Source of the DNA: Paenibacillus helianthi
Lineage (GTDB): Bacteria > Bacillota > Bacilli > Paenibacillales > Paenibacillaceae
Reading direction: 5' to 3'
Length of the DNA: 32,776 bases
NCBI RefSeq assembly: GCF_001909055.1
Contig: NZ_LVWI01000073.1
Coordinates: forward strand, 1 to 32,776
This document shows positions 22,223 to 29,479 of this stretch, piece by piece; positions within the stretch are counted from its first letter, which is position 1; every line of letters starts with the position of its first letter. A program made the translations under genes and the position numbers. A model generated the notes under the pieces. The model did no database searches and had not been told where the DNA came from. It saw nothing but the letters and a program-made list of their open reading frames with translations.

Positions 22223-23608
22223 ATGGCGTTTGAAGGTTTAACCGGAAGATTGCAGAATGTGTTCAGCAAGCTGCGTGGCAAAGGTAAAGTATCCGAAGAA
22301 GACGTAAATGAAGCCATGCGCGAAGTACGGCTGGCCCTTCTGGAAGCCGACGTTAACTTCAAGGTAGTCAAGGACTTTGTGTCCAAGGTGAAGGAGAAGT
22401 CCGTTGGCAAGGAAGTAATGGACAGCTTTACTCCCGGCATGGTAATTATTGATATCGTCAACAAGGAACTGACCGAGCTGATGGGCGGAAGCCAGGCAAA
22501 GCTGGCTAAGTCGAACAAGCCGCCGACCGTGATCATGATGGCTGGTTTACAAGGGGCAGGGAAGACGACCACTTCAGGCAAGCTGGCTAAGCTGCTGCAG
22601 AAGGGGAATCACCGCCCGCTGTTGGTAGCTGCCGATATTTACCGCCCGGCTGCGATCAAGCAGTTGCAGGTGCTGGGTGAACAGATCAAGGCTCCTGTAT
22701 TTACGCTGGGTGATCAGACGAGTCCGGTGGAAATTGCCAGACAAGCTGTTCAGCATGCGAAGGATAACAACTTGGATTACGTGATTATCGATACTGCAGG
22801 CCGACTGCATATTGATGAAGAGCTTATGGAAGAGCTGAAGCAGATTCATAACGTTGTAAGTCCTGACGAAGTGCTGCTCGTTGTAGACGCAATGACTGGT
22901 CAGGATGCCGTTAACGTTGCCGACAGCTTCAATAAGCAGCTCGAACTTACCGGGGTTGTACTGACGAAGCTTGATGGCGACAGCCGCGGTGGTGCCGCAC
23001 TGTCTGTCAAGGCGGTCACTGGCTGCCCGATCAAATTCGCTGCACTAGGTGAGAAGATTGATGCGCTGGAGCCTTTCCATCCTGAGCGGATGGCATCCCG
23101 TATTCTCGGAATGGGTGACATGCTGTCGCTGATCGAGAAGGCACAGGCCAACATCGATACCGAAAAAGCCAAGGAAATGGAACGTAAGATGCGCAATGCA
23201 GAATTTACGTTCGATGACTTCCTGGAGCAAATGGACCAAGTCAAGAAGCTTGGCCCTATCGACCAGATTCTCGACATGCTTCCTGGCATGAACAAAGCCA
23301 AGGGCATGAAGGACCTCAAGGTCGACGACAAGCAGATGGGCCGCGTCGAAGCTATTGTTCATTCCATGACCAAAGCCGAGAAGGCTCAGCCTGAGATCAT
23401 CAACCACAACCGCCGCAAACGCATTGCCACCGGCAGTGGAACCAATGTGGCTGAGGTTAACCGTCTCATCAAGCAGTTCGATGAAATGCGCAAAATGATG
23501 AAGCAGTTCTCCGGCATGATGGGCGGCGGAGGCAAGGGTGGCAAGAAAAACGCCATGAAGCAGCTCAAAGGACTTGGCGGTAAAGGAATGAAGTTCCCTT
23601 TCCGTTGA
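22223..23608 (+). CDS. ffh: Signal recognition particle protein Ffh
   Basis: 461 aa. The GTPase binds 4.5S/scRNA and signal sequences and delivers ribosomes to FtsY at the membrane. It has an N domain (1-90), then a G domain with GLQGAGKTT (108-116), DTAGRLHID, and TKLDGDSRGG. The M domain (about 300-455) holds the RNA-binding segment GSGTNVAEVNRLIKQF and a Met/Gly/Lys-rich finger. Length and all motifs are standard. GAAGGGAG is upstream. The next gene, rpsP, is 367 bases away, so the operon may break here. Confidence 0.98.
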   Translation: MAFEGLTGRLQNVFSKLRGKGKVSEEDVNEAMREVRLALLEADVNFKVVKDFVSKVKEKSVGKEVMDSFTPGMVIIDIVNKELTELMGGSQAKLAKSNKPPTVIMMAGLQGAGKTTTSGKLAKLLQKGNHRPLLVAADIYRPAAIKQLQVLGEQIKAPVFTLGDQTSPVEIARQAVQHAKDNNLDYVIIDTAGRLHIDEELMEELKQIHNVVSPDEVLLVVDAMTGQDAVNVADSFNKQLELTGVVLTKLDGDSRGGAALSVKAVTGCPIKFAALGEKIDALEPFHPERMASRILGMGDMLSLIEKAQANIDTEKAKEMERKMRNAEFTFDDFLEQMDQVKKLGPIDQILDMLPGMNKAKGMKDLKVDDKQMGRVEAIVHSMTKAEKAQPEIINHNRRKRIATGSGTNVAEVNRLIKQFDEMRKMMKQFSGMMGGGGKGGKKNAMKQLKGLGGKGMKFPFR

Positions 23609-23721
23609 TCACATCTTTTGATCTCAGTCCTTTGATCTTCATATAGATCAGACATTGTACAACATCAGATGATCAAGGGTTTTGATCTTATTCTTTTGAC
23701 CCTGATCTTAGTCTTTTGATC
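23607..23721. repeat. Degenerate TTTTGATCTTA repeats with eight GATC sites
   Basis: Eight GATC tetramers (starting at 23607, 23620, 23634, 23646, 23671, 23684, 23704, 23718) lie within 115 bases, most in the context TTTGATCT(T/C)A. This is a run of imperfect copies of a roughly 14-base unit in the non-coding gap behind ffh. No gene is in 23609-23975. Confidence 0.6.
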
Positions 23722-23739
23722 TTAAATGTTAAATCTTTA

Positions 23740-23920
23740 CCCGTTGCTAGGTACCGCTGCAGTTAAGCGTGTCCCGCAGGGACGGCAAGCGTTCCTACTC
23801 CAACATTCCAAGGTAGAGCCAGTCTGAATGCCCACGCCAGTTGCACTTAGCCGGGTGTCCAGAGGGCGGAGCCCTTGGGGCCCTCCCTTGGCTAAGGGAG
23901 GGTTTGGGAGGGATCGAAAA
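23740..23920. repeat. GC-rich non-coding segment with a strong hairpin (possible repeat element)
   Basis: CCCTCCCTT (23881-23889) pairs perfectly with AAGGGAGGG (23894-23902). It is preceded by GGGCGGAGCCCTTGGGG and followed by TTTGGGAGGG. The segment differs in composition from the AT-rich DNA on both sides. Its look is that of a dispersed repeat (MITE-like), but only one copy is in the window. Confidence 0.4.
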
Positions 23921-23975
23921 AGGTTTCTCAAACATATTGTAAAATTTTCGATATTCTTATAAGGAGGTGAATTTC

Positions 23976-24248
23976 GTGGCAGTACGTATTCGTCTGAAAA
24001 GAATGGGTGCACATAAAGCGCCTTTCTATCGTGTAGTGGTTTCCGATTCCCGGTCCCCTCGTGACGGTCGTTTTATCGAGGAAATCGGTTATTATAATCC
24101 GATTGAAGTACCGGCAGTAGTTAAGATCGATGAGGAAAAAGCTCTTAAATGGCTTCAAACAGGTGCGCAGGCATCTGATACCGTCCGCAATCTGCTTTCC
24201 AAAGCAGGCGTGATGAAGAAGTTCCATGAGCTGAAGCAACAGAAATAA
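23976..24248 (+). CDS. rpsP: 30S ribosomal protein S16
   Basis: 90 aa. AAGGAGGTGA (23961-23970) and the conserved start MAVRIRLKRMG set the start at GTG 23976, not at the in-frame GTG 23967 inside the ribosome site. The following KAPFYRVVVSDSRSPRDGRF and IEEIGYYNP are diagnostic. It is an early assembly protein of the 30S 5' domain. First of the rpsP-khpA-rimM-trmD set. Confidence 0.98.
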   Translation: MAVRIRLKRMGAHKAPFYRVVVSDSRSPRDGRFIEEIGYYNPIEVPAVVKIDEEKALKWLQTGAQASDTVRNLLSKAGVMKKFHELKQQK

Positions 24249-24270
24249 TGACTGATTGCGAGGGTCCTCT

Positions 24271-24501
24271 ATGGAAGAATTAGTTGGAGTTATTGCTAAG
24301 GCTTTAGTGGATCATCCAGAGGATGTGGCTGTACGGACTGTGGAGAAGGAACACCTGATTGTCTATGAGCTTTCTGTGCATCCAGATGATGTCGGCAAGG
24401 TCATCGGCAAGCAGGGCAGGATCGCCAAAGCGTTCCGTACCGTGGTCACATCTGCAGCAGTCAAGAGCGATAAACGCGTTACCGTGGATATTTTATCTTA
24501 A
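24271..24501 (+). CDS. khpA: KH-domain RNA-binding protein KhpA (YlqC)
   Basis: 76 aa from ATG 24271; a weak GAGGGT site precedes it. A single KH domain with the GxxG loop in DVGKVIGKQGRIAKAFRTVV. With its partner KhpB (not in the window) it binds many RNAs and affects cell size in other Gram-positives. Position between rpsP and rimM is conserved in Firmicutes. Also annotated as YlqC/UPF0109. Confidence 0.95.
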   Translation: MEELVGVIAKALVDHPEDVAVRTVEKEHLIVYELSVHPDDVGKVIGKQGRIAKAFRTVVTSAAVKSDKRVTVDILS

Positions 24502-24512
24502 AGAATGCGTTC

Positions 24513-24550
24513 AATGAGGGGCTAGGGATAGTATATCCCGGCTCCTTTTT
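24513..24550 (+). terminator. Hairpin with T-run between khpA and rimM
   Basis: GGGATA (24525-24530) pairs with TATCCC (24534-24539), with partial outer pairing and T5 at 24546-24550. Probably partial termination inside the operon. Confidence 0.5.
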
Positions 24551-24606
24551 GTTGAAATATATAAGCAGGAACATACTGTACAATTATAAGTAAAGGAGAG
24601 GATCAG

Positions 24607-25131
24607 ATGACGGAAGAGCTGAATGTAGGCAAGCTGGTCAATACACATGGAATTCGCGGGGAGATCAAAATATTATCCTCTACCGATTTTCCGGAAGTCC
24701 GATTTGCACCGGGTAAAAAACTGCTTGTGGTTCCCGCCGATGGAAGCCCAAAATTCGAGGTAACCGTGGAAACCGCAAGAGAGCATAAAGGAATGTATAT
24801 TGCCAAGCTGGAGGGATACACCAACATTAATCAGGTCGAGAAATATAAAGGAAGCATGCTGAAGGTTCCGAGTGACGATTTGGTGGAGCTGCCAGAGAAT
24901 GAATACTACTTCCACCAGATTGTCGGCTGTGAGGTGTATACCGATGTGGACGACAGTCAACCCCTCGGCCAAATTACTGAAATTCTTCAGCCTGGTGCCA
25001 ATGATGTATGGGTGGTAAAGCCGGCTAAAGGTCCCGAAATCCTGATTCCGGTAATCAACGATGTCGTACTAGATGTGGATATTCAGGCCAAGAAAATTAA
25101 GGTGCACTTGATGGAAGGGCTGCTGCCATGA
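24607..25131 (+). CDS. rimM: Ribosome maturation factor RimM
   Basis: 174 aa, with AAAGGAGAGG upstream. It helps to mature the 16S 3' domain and binds S19. The N-terminal barrel has VGKLVNTHGIRGEIKI. The PRC-barrel part has LPENEYYFHQIVGCEVY, GQITEILQPGANDVWVV and the end IPVINDVVLDVDIQAKKI. Its stop overlaps the trmD start. Length typical. Confidence 0.97.
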   Translation: MTEELNVGKLVNTHGIRGEIKILSSTDFPEVRFAPGKKLLVVPADGSPKFEVTVETAREHKGMYIAKLEGYTNINQVEKYKGSMLKVPSDDLVELPENEYYFHQIVGCEVYTDVDDSQPLGQITEILQPGANDVWVVKPAKGPEILIPVINDVVLDVDIQAKKIKVHLMEGLLP

Positions 25132-25883
25132 TGCGGATTGATGTGCTGACGCTTTTTCCTGAAATGTGTGAAGGTGTATTCGGCACTAGCATTCTAGGCA
25201 AAGCACGAGAAAAAGGGATCGTCTCACTGAATGCAGTTAACTTCCGTGACTTCTCCGGAAACAAGCATAACAGCGTGGATGATACGCCATATGGTGGTGG
25301 AGGTGGGATGGTGTTGAAGCCAGACCCTATCTTTGCCGCTGTGGAGCATGTGCTTGCTGTACCAGGAAATCAGAAGAAACCGCGCATCATTTTGATGTGC
25401 CCTCAGGGCCAGACGTATACTCAGCAGATGGCAGAGGAATTGGCACAGGAAGAGCATCTTATTTTTATCTGCGGTCATTATGAAGGCTACGATGAGCGGA
25501 TTAGAGAGCATCTGGTGACGGATGAATTGTCAATCGGAGACTACGTACTTACCGGGGGGGAGCTTCCTGCGCTTACAGTGATCGATTCGATTGTGAGGCT
25601 GCAGCCTGGGGCGCTGGGCAATGAGACCTCTGCGGTGACTGATTCGTTCAGTACCGGTCTGCTGGAGTATCCGCATTATACCCGTCCGGCTGAATTTAGA
25701 GGGTGGAAGGTACCGGACATTCTGCTCAGTGGACATCATGCGAACATTGAAGTATGGCGGCGTGAACAGGCACTACAGCGTACTTTGGAACGCAGGCCGG
25801 ACCTGTTAGAGACAGCTGAGTTGACGGTGAAGGATAAGACTGCTCTGGAACGACTGAAGAGATCGAGCAGTAATACACTTTAG
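25131..25883 (+). CDS. trmD: tRNA (guanine-N1)-methyltransferase TrmD
   Basis: 250 aa from ATG 25131, overlapping the rimM stop by one base; the adjacent ATG at 25128 would add one Met. It methylates G37 of tRNAs such as tRNA-Pro, using a trefoil-knot SAM site. Motifs seen: MRIDVLTLFPEM, DDTPYGGGGGMVLKP, LIFICGHYEGYDERI and SIGDYVLTGGELPA. The C-terminal domain has YTRPAEFRGWKVPDILLSGHHA. A strong terminator follows, and rplS is not next as it is in many relatives. Confidence 0.98.
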   Translation: MRIDVLTLFPEMCEGVFGTSILGKAREKGIVSLNAVNFRDFSGNKHNSVDDTPYGGGGGMVLKPDPIFAAVEHVLAVPGNQKKPRIILMCPQGQTYTQQMAEELAQEEHLIFICGHYEGYDERIREHLVTDELSIGDYVLTGGELPALTVIDSIVRLQPGALGNETSAVTDSFSTGLLEYPHYTRPAEFRGWKVPDILLSGHHANIEVWRREQALQRTLERRPDLLETAELTVKDKTALERLKRSSSNTL

Positions 25884-25912
25884 TGGATATTTACTATAAA
25901 ATGGAATATTTG

Positions 25913-25952
25913 ACGTCTCGTTAACATATACTATGTTGATGAGGCGTTTTTT
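25913..25952 (+). terminator. Terminator of the rpsP-trmD operon
   Basis: A 16-bp stem with three G-T pairs (25913-25928 with 25932-25947), 3-base loop, then a run of T. Confidence 0.9.
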
Positions 25953-26133
25953 GTTGTGTTTGTTCTGCAATACAAATCTATGCAAAAGCTGAAAGGAAAA
26001 TGAGACCCATAGAATATCTAAAAAAAAATGCGAGCAGATGTGCGTTACAATCCTGTTTTTTGGGTAATTAGAAGAGGCGACGGAAATGAAGCTCAGATAC
26101 AGCTATTTCAACTATCGAAAGGAATGAACATTA

Positions 26134-26250
26134 GTGACTACGAATACGCGTGAAGAATTCAAGCCAGACGTGGACACTGTCCACAAGGAAGCGGAGCCGC
26201 TCCGCACAGTAAATGATATTATCGATTTCTATACCAATCGTAAATCATAA
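26134..26250 (+). CDS. Small protein, 38 aa
   Basis: Starts at GTG 26134, with AAAGGA about 11 bases upstream, and ends at TAA 26248-26250. The product is acidic and hydrophilic in the first part (TREEFKPDVDTVHKEAEPLR) and ends with TVNDIIDFYTNRKS. A terminator 19 bases behind the stop supports a real short transcript. I recognise no family. The stretch 25953-26133 has no other gene. Confidence 0.5.
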   Translation: MTTNTREEFKPDVDTVHKEAEPLRTVNDIIDFYTNRKS

Positions 26251-26268
26251 GACCAATATAGTATGAAT

Positions 26269-26311
26269 AAAAACCACTACCTCAGCTGACCTGCCGGAGT
26301 AGTGGTTTTTT
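26269..26311 (+). terminator. Terminator behind the 38-aa gene
   Basis: AAAACCACTAC (26270-26280) pairs with GTAGTGGTTTT (26299-26309); a T-run closes it. Confidence 0.92.
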
Positions 26312-26352
26312 ATATCGGGATCAAAGGCATGGCATAAAGAGATTTGAAATAT

Positions 26353-26508
26353 AAAAAAGACCGTCCGAAGACGGTCTCTTTACCCGAGGCGCTAGTTAAA
26401 ACTTTGATCCGTATCCCGCGCCACCAGGGCTAGAACTTCAGCCGTTGGTCCGGGTAAGGGATACGTTCAACATGTCATGATTGATGTGAACGCACCTCCT
26501 TTCCTTGT
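26353..26508 (-). ncRNA. Candidate structured small RNA (minus strand, about 155 nt)
   Basis: On the minus strand there is an extended -10 box TGcTATACT (TATACT at 26520-26515), an AAAGGAGGTG shortly after it, and a terminator at 26376-26353 (GACCGTC-ttcg-GACGGTC then T6). In between, GTATCCC pairs with GGGATAC and TTACCCG with CGGGTAA in crossed order (pseudoknot or alternative folds). A nested ACCA / TGGT plus GGCT-8-AGCC hairpin lies inside. Only tiny frames (for example a GTG start of 6 codons after the ribosome site) are open. The next gene is on the opposite strand, so it does not lead into a gene. Family not recognised. Confidence 0.5.
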
Positions 26509-26703
26509 GCCAAGAGTATAGCATAGCTGCTGCGAAAAAACCATGAATTTTAAGAAAAAAATAGTTTAGAGATTTGGAAAATTCCACTTGAAACTATTAT
26601 AAATCTGCGGTATACATAAAATGAAGGTAAAAATCAGAGGCGCTTCAGTTCTACTATTGCGTTGAATGCGTATATTGAACAAAGGGCAGCAATACATATG
26701 CGT

Positions 26704-26777
26704 CGGGGTATAGCGCAGCCTGGTAGCGCGCACCCTTGGGGTGGGTGAGGTCGCAGGTTCAAATCCTGTTACTCCGA
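26704..26777 (+). tRNA. tRNA-Pro (anticodon GGG)
   Basis: A 74-base cloverleaf. Acceptor CGGGGTA pairs with TACTCCG (one G-T). D arm is GCGC...GCGC with AGCCTGGTA loop. Anticodon arm is CACCC-TTGGGGT-GGGTG, giving GGG. T arm is GCAGG-TTCAAAT-CCTGT. Discriminator is A at 26777. CCA is not encoded. Confidence 0.95.
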
Positions 26778-26803
26778 TCAACTGGATATCATTGAGACAA
26801 AGA

Positions 26804-26850
26804 GAATCACGTTCAGCTGGTTAAGATACCGAAGCGACGTGATTCTTTTT
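26804..26850 (+). terminator. Terminator behind tRNA-Pro
   Basis: GAATCACGT (26804-26812) pairs perfectly with ACGTGATTC (26837-26845), followed by T5; the loop is 24 bases. Confidence 0.8.
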
Positions 26851-26881
26851 GATGTGCTCGTAGTAAGCTTGTGACTGCAAT

Positions 26882-26923
26882 AAAAAACACTCCCTGCTGA
26901 ACCAAAGGTCCAGAGGAAGTGTT
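26882..26923 (-). terminator. Terminator of the 68-aa membrane protein gene
   Basis: On the minus strand AACACT (26923-26918) pairs with AGTGTT (26891-26886), with inner pairs GACC / GGTT-like, and ends in T6. Confidence 0.8.
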
Positions 26924-26951
26924 AAGGAAGAGTATGGAGGTTATCCGTGGC

Positions 26952-27158
26952 TCAAACCCTAGAACCGTGATCGCGGTGGTTCCGGCGATCTTTGGCAAGC
27001 ATCACAATACCCGAACCGAGCGCATAGATAGCTACTACCGAAAATAATACGACCACCCATGTGTAATTCCGTACAGTATAGGTAAGCGATGCAAAGATGA
27101 TGAACCAGGCGATACGAAGCACCCCTTCATTGATAAATCTTTTGCCAGCTGCACTCAT
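26952..27158 (-). CDS. Small membrane protein, 68 aa
   Basis: The ATG at 27158 follows AGAGGAGG on the minus strand. It has two hydrophobic segments, about 14-30 (VLRIAWFIIFASLTYTV) and 33-54 (WVVVLFSVVAIYALGSGIVM), then a charged tail with KDRRNHRDHGSRV. It resembles many short two-helix proteins of unknown function in Bacillales. It has its own terminator. The segment 27159-27369 upstream is AT-rich and without a gene. Confidence 0.7.
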   Translation of the reverse strand: MSAAGKRFINEGVLRIAWFIIFASLTYTVRNYTWVVVLFSVVAIYALGSGIVMLAKDRRNHRDHGSRV

Positions 27159-27387
27159 GAGAATTGCCTCCTCTGATAAAATTAAATTTGTCCATCCTTC
27201 GTAAGCGCTCTAATTATGAATATTATAATAATAATAACTCCTTTTCCTCAAAAATGATACACAATGTTCACAAGTACTTTGTTTCACAGATATTTTTTTT
27301 ATTGCTATCTGCCACACGGCTACTGCCGTTCCCGGCTTATCCCCCTCCGCATACCATACAGAATCACGAATGAGGAGGGGTTCTCAG

Positions 27388-27639
27388 GTGGAAGCCTATT
27401 ATAATTGTCTGCATTGTATGAACAAAAGAGTTCGCATCATGACTACAGACGGTAAGCGGCATGAAGGAATCATTGTGAATGTGGATAGAAATAATGTATA
27501 TTTGAAAACAAAGGGCAACGGTAAAATGAAGACATCGGCATTTAATCCTTACGGAAATTACTATGGCGGGTTTTACGGGTACGGCAGTGAGATCCTGACG
27601 TTAAGCTTGTTCACTTTGCTGGCTATAGCACTGATTTAG
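27388..27639 (+). CDS. Small protein with DGxxHEG core and hydrophobic tail, 83 aa
   Basis: GAGGAGGGG (27373-27381) places the start at GTG 27388; the ATG at 27370 lies ahead of that site. The core RVRIMTTDGKRHEGIIVNVD and NNVYLKT is followed by a Tyr/Gly-rich linker (NPYGNYYGGFYGYG) and the tail LSLFTLLAIALI. The core and tail match the 121-aa protein at 15865-16230, so a small paralogous family exists in this genome. A C-E/LHC-like pair (CLHC at residues 7-10) is unique to this copy. Function unknown. A very strong bidirectional hairpin follows. Confidence 0.7.
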   Translation: MEAYYNCLHCMNKRVRIMTTDGKRHEGIIVNVDRNNVYLKTKGNGKMKTSAFNPYGNYYGGFYGYGSEILTLSLFTLLAIALI

Positions 27640-27644
27640 TTCCA

Positions 27645-27695
27645 GACACACAAAAGAAGCCAATCTCAAGGCGAGACTGGCTTCTTTTGTGTGTC
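27645..27695. terminator. Long bidirectional terminator
   Basis: A nearly perfect stem of about 22 bp (GACACACAAAAGAAGCCA with TGGCTTCTTTTGTGTGTC, extended by TCTC / GAGA). It serves the 83-aa gene and the minus-strand lipoprotein gene. Confidence 0.93.
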
Positions 27696-27731
27696 ACAGT
27701 GAGGCTGGTTCAGCCCCACTGATTTCATATG

Positions 27732-28679
27732 CTATTGAACTGTAATAGAACCAATTTGTGTGGATAGTGAGATGAGTGGACCGCCGCCATTCATTTCCCT
27801 TTTTCGGGATCCGCTTCCGGTAATTTGACCGAGCTCGCTTTTAGTGGATACGGTGCACTTGAGTCCGCTGTTGAGATCAGCAGTTATTTTGCCGATATCG
27901 CTGCTTGCCATTAGTGAGCTTTCAGACTCCATGCCTCGGATATCCAGTTCGATGCTACCCGTATTGGATTTCACTGTTGATTTTCCGCTGAATTGTACAG
28001 CCTCGAGAACTATTGCGCCTACATTGCTGTCTATGTGGAAGGTGCCATTCAGGCCATGCAGCCGAATTGCTCCGACATTGTTGCTGATATAGTATTCATC
28101 CATAGTTGAAGGTACCTGAATCTCATAATTGATGCTGAAATCGGAAGAGCCATACTTCTTTTGGGCCCAGGTCCATAGATCTTTTTGGGGCTCATTCATG
28201 GCATGCGTGGATACCTTAAGCTCATTCCCGTCAGCTTGAACTGTAACTTCTGCGCTGTCTAGAATTTTCTGTTCTGTCTCCTGATTATGACCGGGGTGTG
28301 TGATGACTGTTGCTTTAATGGTGATGAAATCGCTGTTCCCGGAAATGATCTTCACTTCACCAACGCTATTCTCCAGAACTAGTGCTGATACAGAATCGGC
28401 TTTTTTAGCAATATTGAGCTCTTTGCTCAAACTGCCCGTTTTTATTTCTTCAGCCACCTTTGCAGCGCCATTCTGAACAGCCTGCTCCACACCTAAGGTC
28501 GCCTCGCCTAAACCTTGCTTTACTGTCTCAACGGTTTCCTGCTGGAAATTTCCGTTTAATCGCTGTTCAAGCTGATGGTCCGCAGCTTCTTTGCCTGGCA
28601 GCTCCCGGCAACCGGATAGCAGTGCAATAGAGAGAACGGCGACCGCCGCGATGATTGCTGTATTATGATTTCTTTTCAA
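27732..28679 (-). CDS. Lipoprotein with DUF4097-like beta-repeat domain
   Basis: 315 aa. TTG start at 28679 with GGGAGGG upstream on the minus strand. The N-terminal signal ends in the lipobox LLSGC (C24), so the protein is lipid-anchored outside the membrane. A helical, Gln/Glu-rich stretch (30-90) is followed by repeated strands of the type VGEVKIISG, VGAIRLHG, VGAIVLEA, TGSIELDI and IGKITADL. These are typical of DUF4097/adhesin-like beta-solenoid proteins. The family's function is unknown and sometimes lies near sensor operons. It stands alone here. Confidence 0.8.
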   Translation of the reverse strand: MKRNHNTAIIAAVAVLSIALLSGCRELPGKEAADHQLEQRLNGNFQQETVETVKQGLGEATLGVEQAVQNGAAKVAEEIKTGSLSKELNIAKKADSVSALVLENSVGEVKIISGNSDFITIKATVITHPGHNQETEQKILDSAEVTVQADGNELKVSTHAMNEPQKDLWTWAQKKYGSSDFSINYEIQVPSTMDEYYISNNVGAIRLHGLNGTFHIDSNVGAIVLEAVQFSGKSTVKSNTGSIELDIRGMESESSLMASSDIGKITADLNSGLKCTVSTKSELGQITGSGSRKREMNGGGPLISLSTQIGSITVQ

Positions 28680-28806
28680 TTTCAGACCCTCCCGTAATTG
28701 CTTGTCGCTTATGTATAATCCATACTATATCTTATGGGAAAAAATTGAAAAACAGGCCGGGGACGGGTTACTGTACTGGACTAAAGTCTAGGATGCCTTG
28801 GTCGGC

Positions 28807-28835
28807 TACATTTCATTGAAGAGGTATGCTAGAAT
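28807..28835 (+). promoter_or_regulatory. Weak promoter candidate in the gap before the zinc-ribbon gene
   Basis: Extended -10 TGcTAGAAT (TAGAAT at 28830-28835) with a poor -35 (TACATT at 28807-28812). The gap 28680-29034 shows no other gene; a longer frame at 28935 is a shadow without a ribosome site. Confidence 0.3.
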
Positions 28836-29034
28836 AAACAATGTAAGTGATGTTTTGAACGTGAAGTCATTGTTTTTGGCGAGGCTGAAGCAAACGGCTA
28901 ACATATATTTGGATATAGGGCTGTTGCAGCCAGCTTGATTAAGCTTTGCTTCAGCGCTGGAGAAGTGTTATCGTCGCCATGTGAGGCCCGGGATGGTCTG
29001 TTTACTATTAGACTGACACCAGTCAAGGGAGCGG

Positions 29035-29331
29035 ATGATACAGATGCAATATGCGGCAGTTGTAGTTGTGTTGTTAGTTGGTGTGGTTGTATATTTTGGT
29101 TACTTCAGCCCAAGAAGACAATCTTCAAGGCCGAAAAACAGCACTGCCAGTAATGTGATTTCTATGGACCGTCACCGAAAAGCCAAGCAGAGTACTGAGG
29201 AACAGCCTTGCTCTTCCTGTAAAAAGAAAAACGGTAAGCTGATCTTCTATGCTCAGGATAACGGGACGGTTGTCGGCTTGTGCAAGGACTGCAAAGTAAA
29301 GGCGAAGAAGCGGGATATGATGCCTCTCTGA
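29035..29331 (+). CDS. Membrane-anchored zinc-ribbon-like protein, 98 aa
   Basis: One hydrophobic helix at the N-terminus (about residues 6-23, YAAVVVVLLVGVVVYFGY), a basic linker, then C59-x2-C62 and C83-x2-C86 spaced by 20 residues. That is the pattern of a zinc ribbon facing the cytosol. GGGAG (29027-29031) is 3 bases before ATG 29035 and 12 before ATG 29044, so the start could be either one. No family name known to me. It precedes rplS with the L19 leader between, so it is probably a separate transcript. Confidence 0.65.
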   Translation: MIQMQYAAVVVVLLVGVVVYFGYFSPRRQSSRPKNSTASNVISMDRHRKAKQSTEEQPCSSCKKKNGKLIFYAQDNGTVVGLCKDCKVKAKKRDMMPL

Positions 29332-29346
29332 ATCTCGAAAAATAAG

Positions 29347-29375
29347 TTGTCTTTTCTGGTGGTTTATGATAATAT
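29347..29375 (+). promoter_or_regulatory. Promoter of rplS
   Basis: TTGTCT (29347-29352), 17-base spacer, TAATAT (29370-29375); it leaves a leader of about 100 bases. Confidence 0.6.
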
Positions 29376-29396
29376 TATTTCTGTTGTGTGGAATAC

Positions 29397-29456
29397 GGTG
29401 GTCCTCTGCGGATAATGAGGGAGAGCAATGATCTCTCCGGAAGAGGCAAGAACACC
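29397..29456 (+). promoter_or_regulatory. Structured leader of rplS (L19-leader-like)
   Basis: GGTG (29397-29400) pairs with CACC (29453-29456), CCTCT (29403-29407) with AGAGG (29442-29446), and GGAGAG (29420-29425) with CTCTCC (29433-29438). Position and shape fit the ribosomal-protein leader known before rplS in low-GC Gram-positives, by which L19 represses its own translation. The family assignment is by position, not by a covariance search. Confidence 0.55.
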
Positions 29457-29479
29457 TGTACGGAAGGAGGAAGTCCTAA

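Noticed and set aside
26566..26781. Minus-strand frame with the product start MIGVTGFEPATSPTPRVRATRL
   Set aside because: It is the antisense of the tRNA-Pro gene, a well-known false frame that is carried in many annotations.
19150..26835. Shared 14-mer TAAGATACCGAAGC at about 19152 and 26822
   Set aside because: The flanks do not align and one copy lies in a terminator loop; treated as chance.
28935..29153. Cys-rich 72-codon frame before the zinc-ribbon gene
   Set aside because: It overlaps the better-supported gene at 29035 in another frame and lacks a ribosome site.
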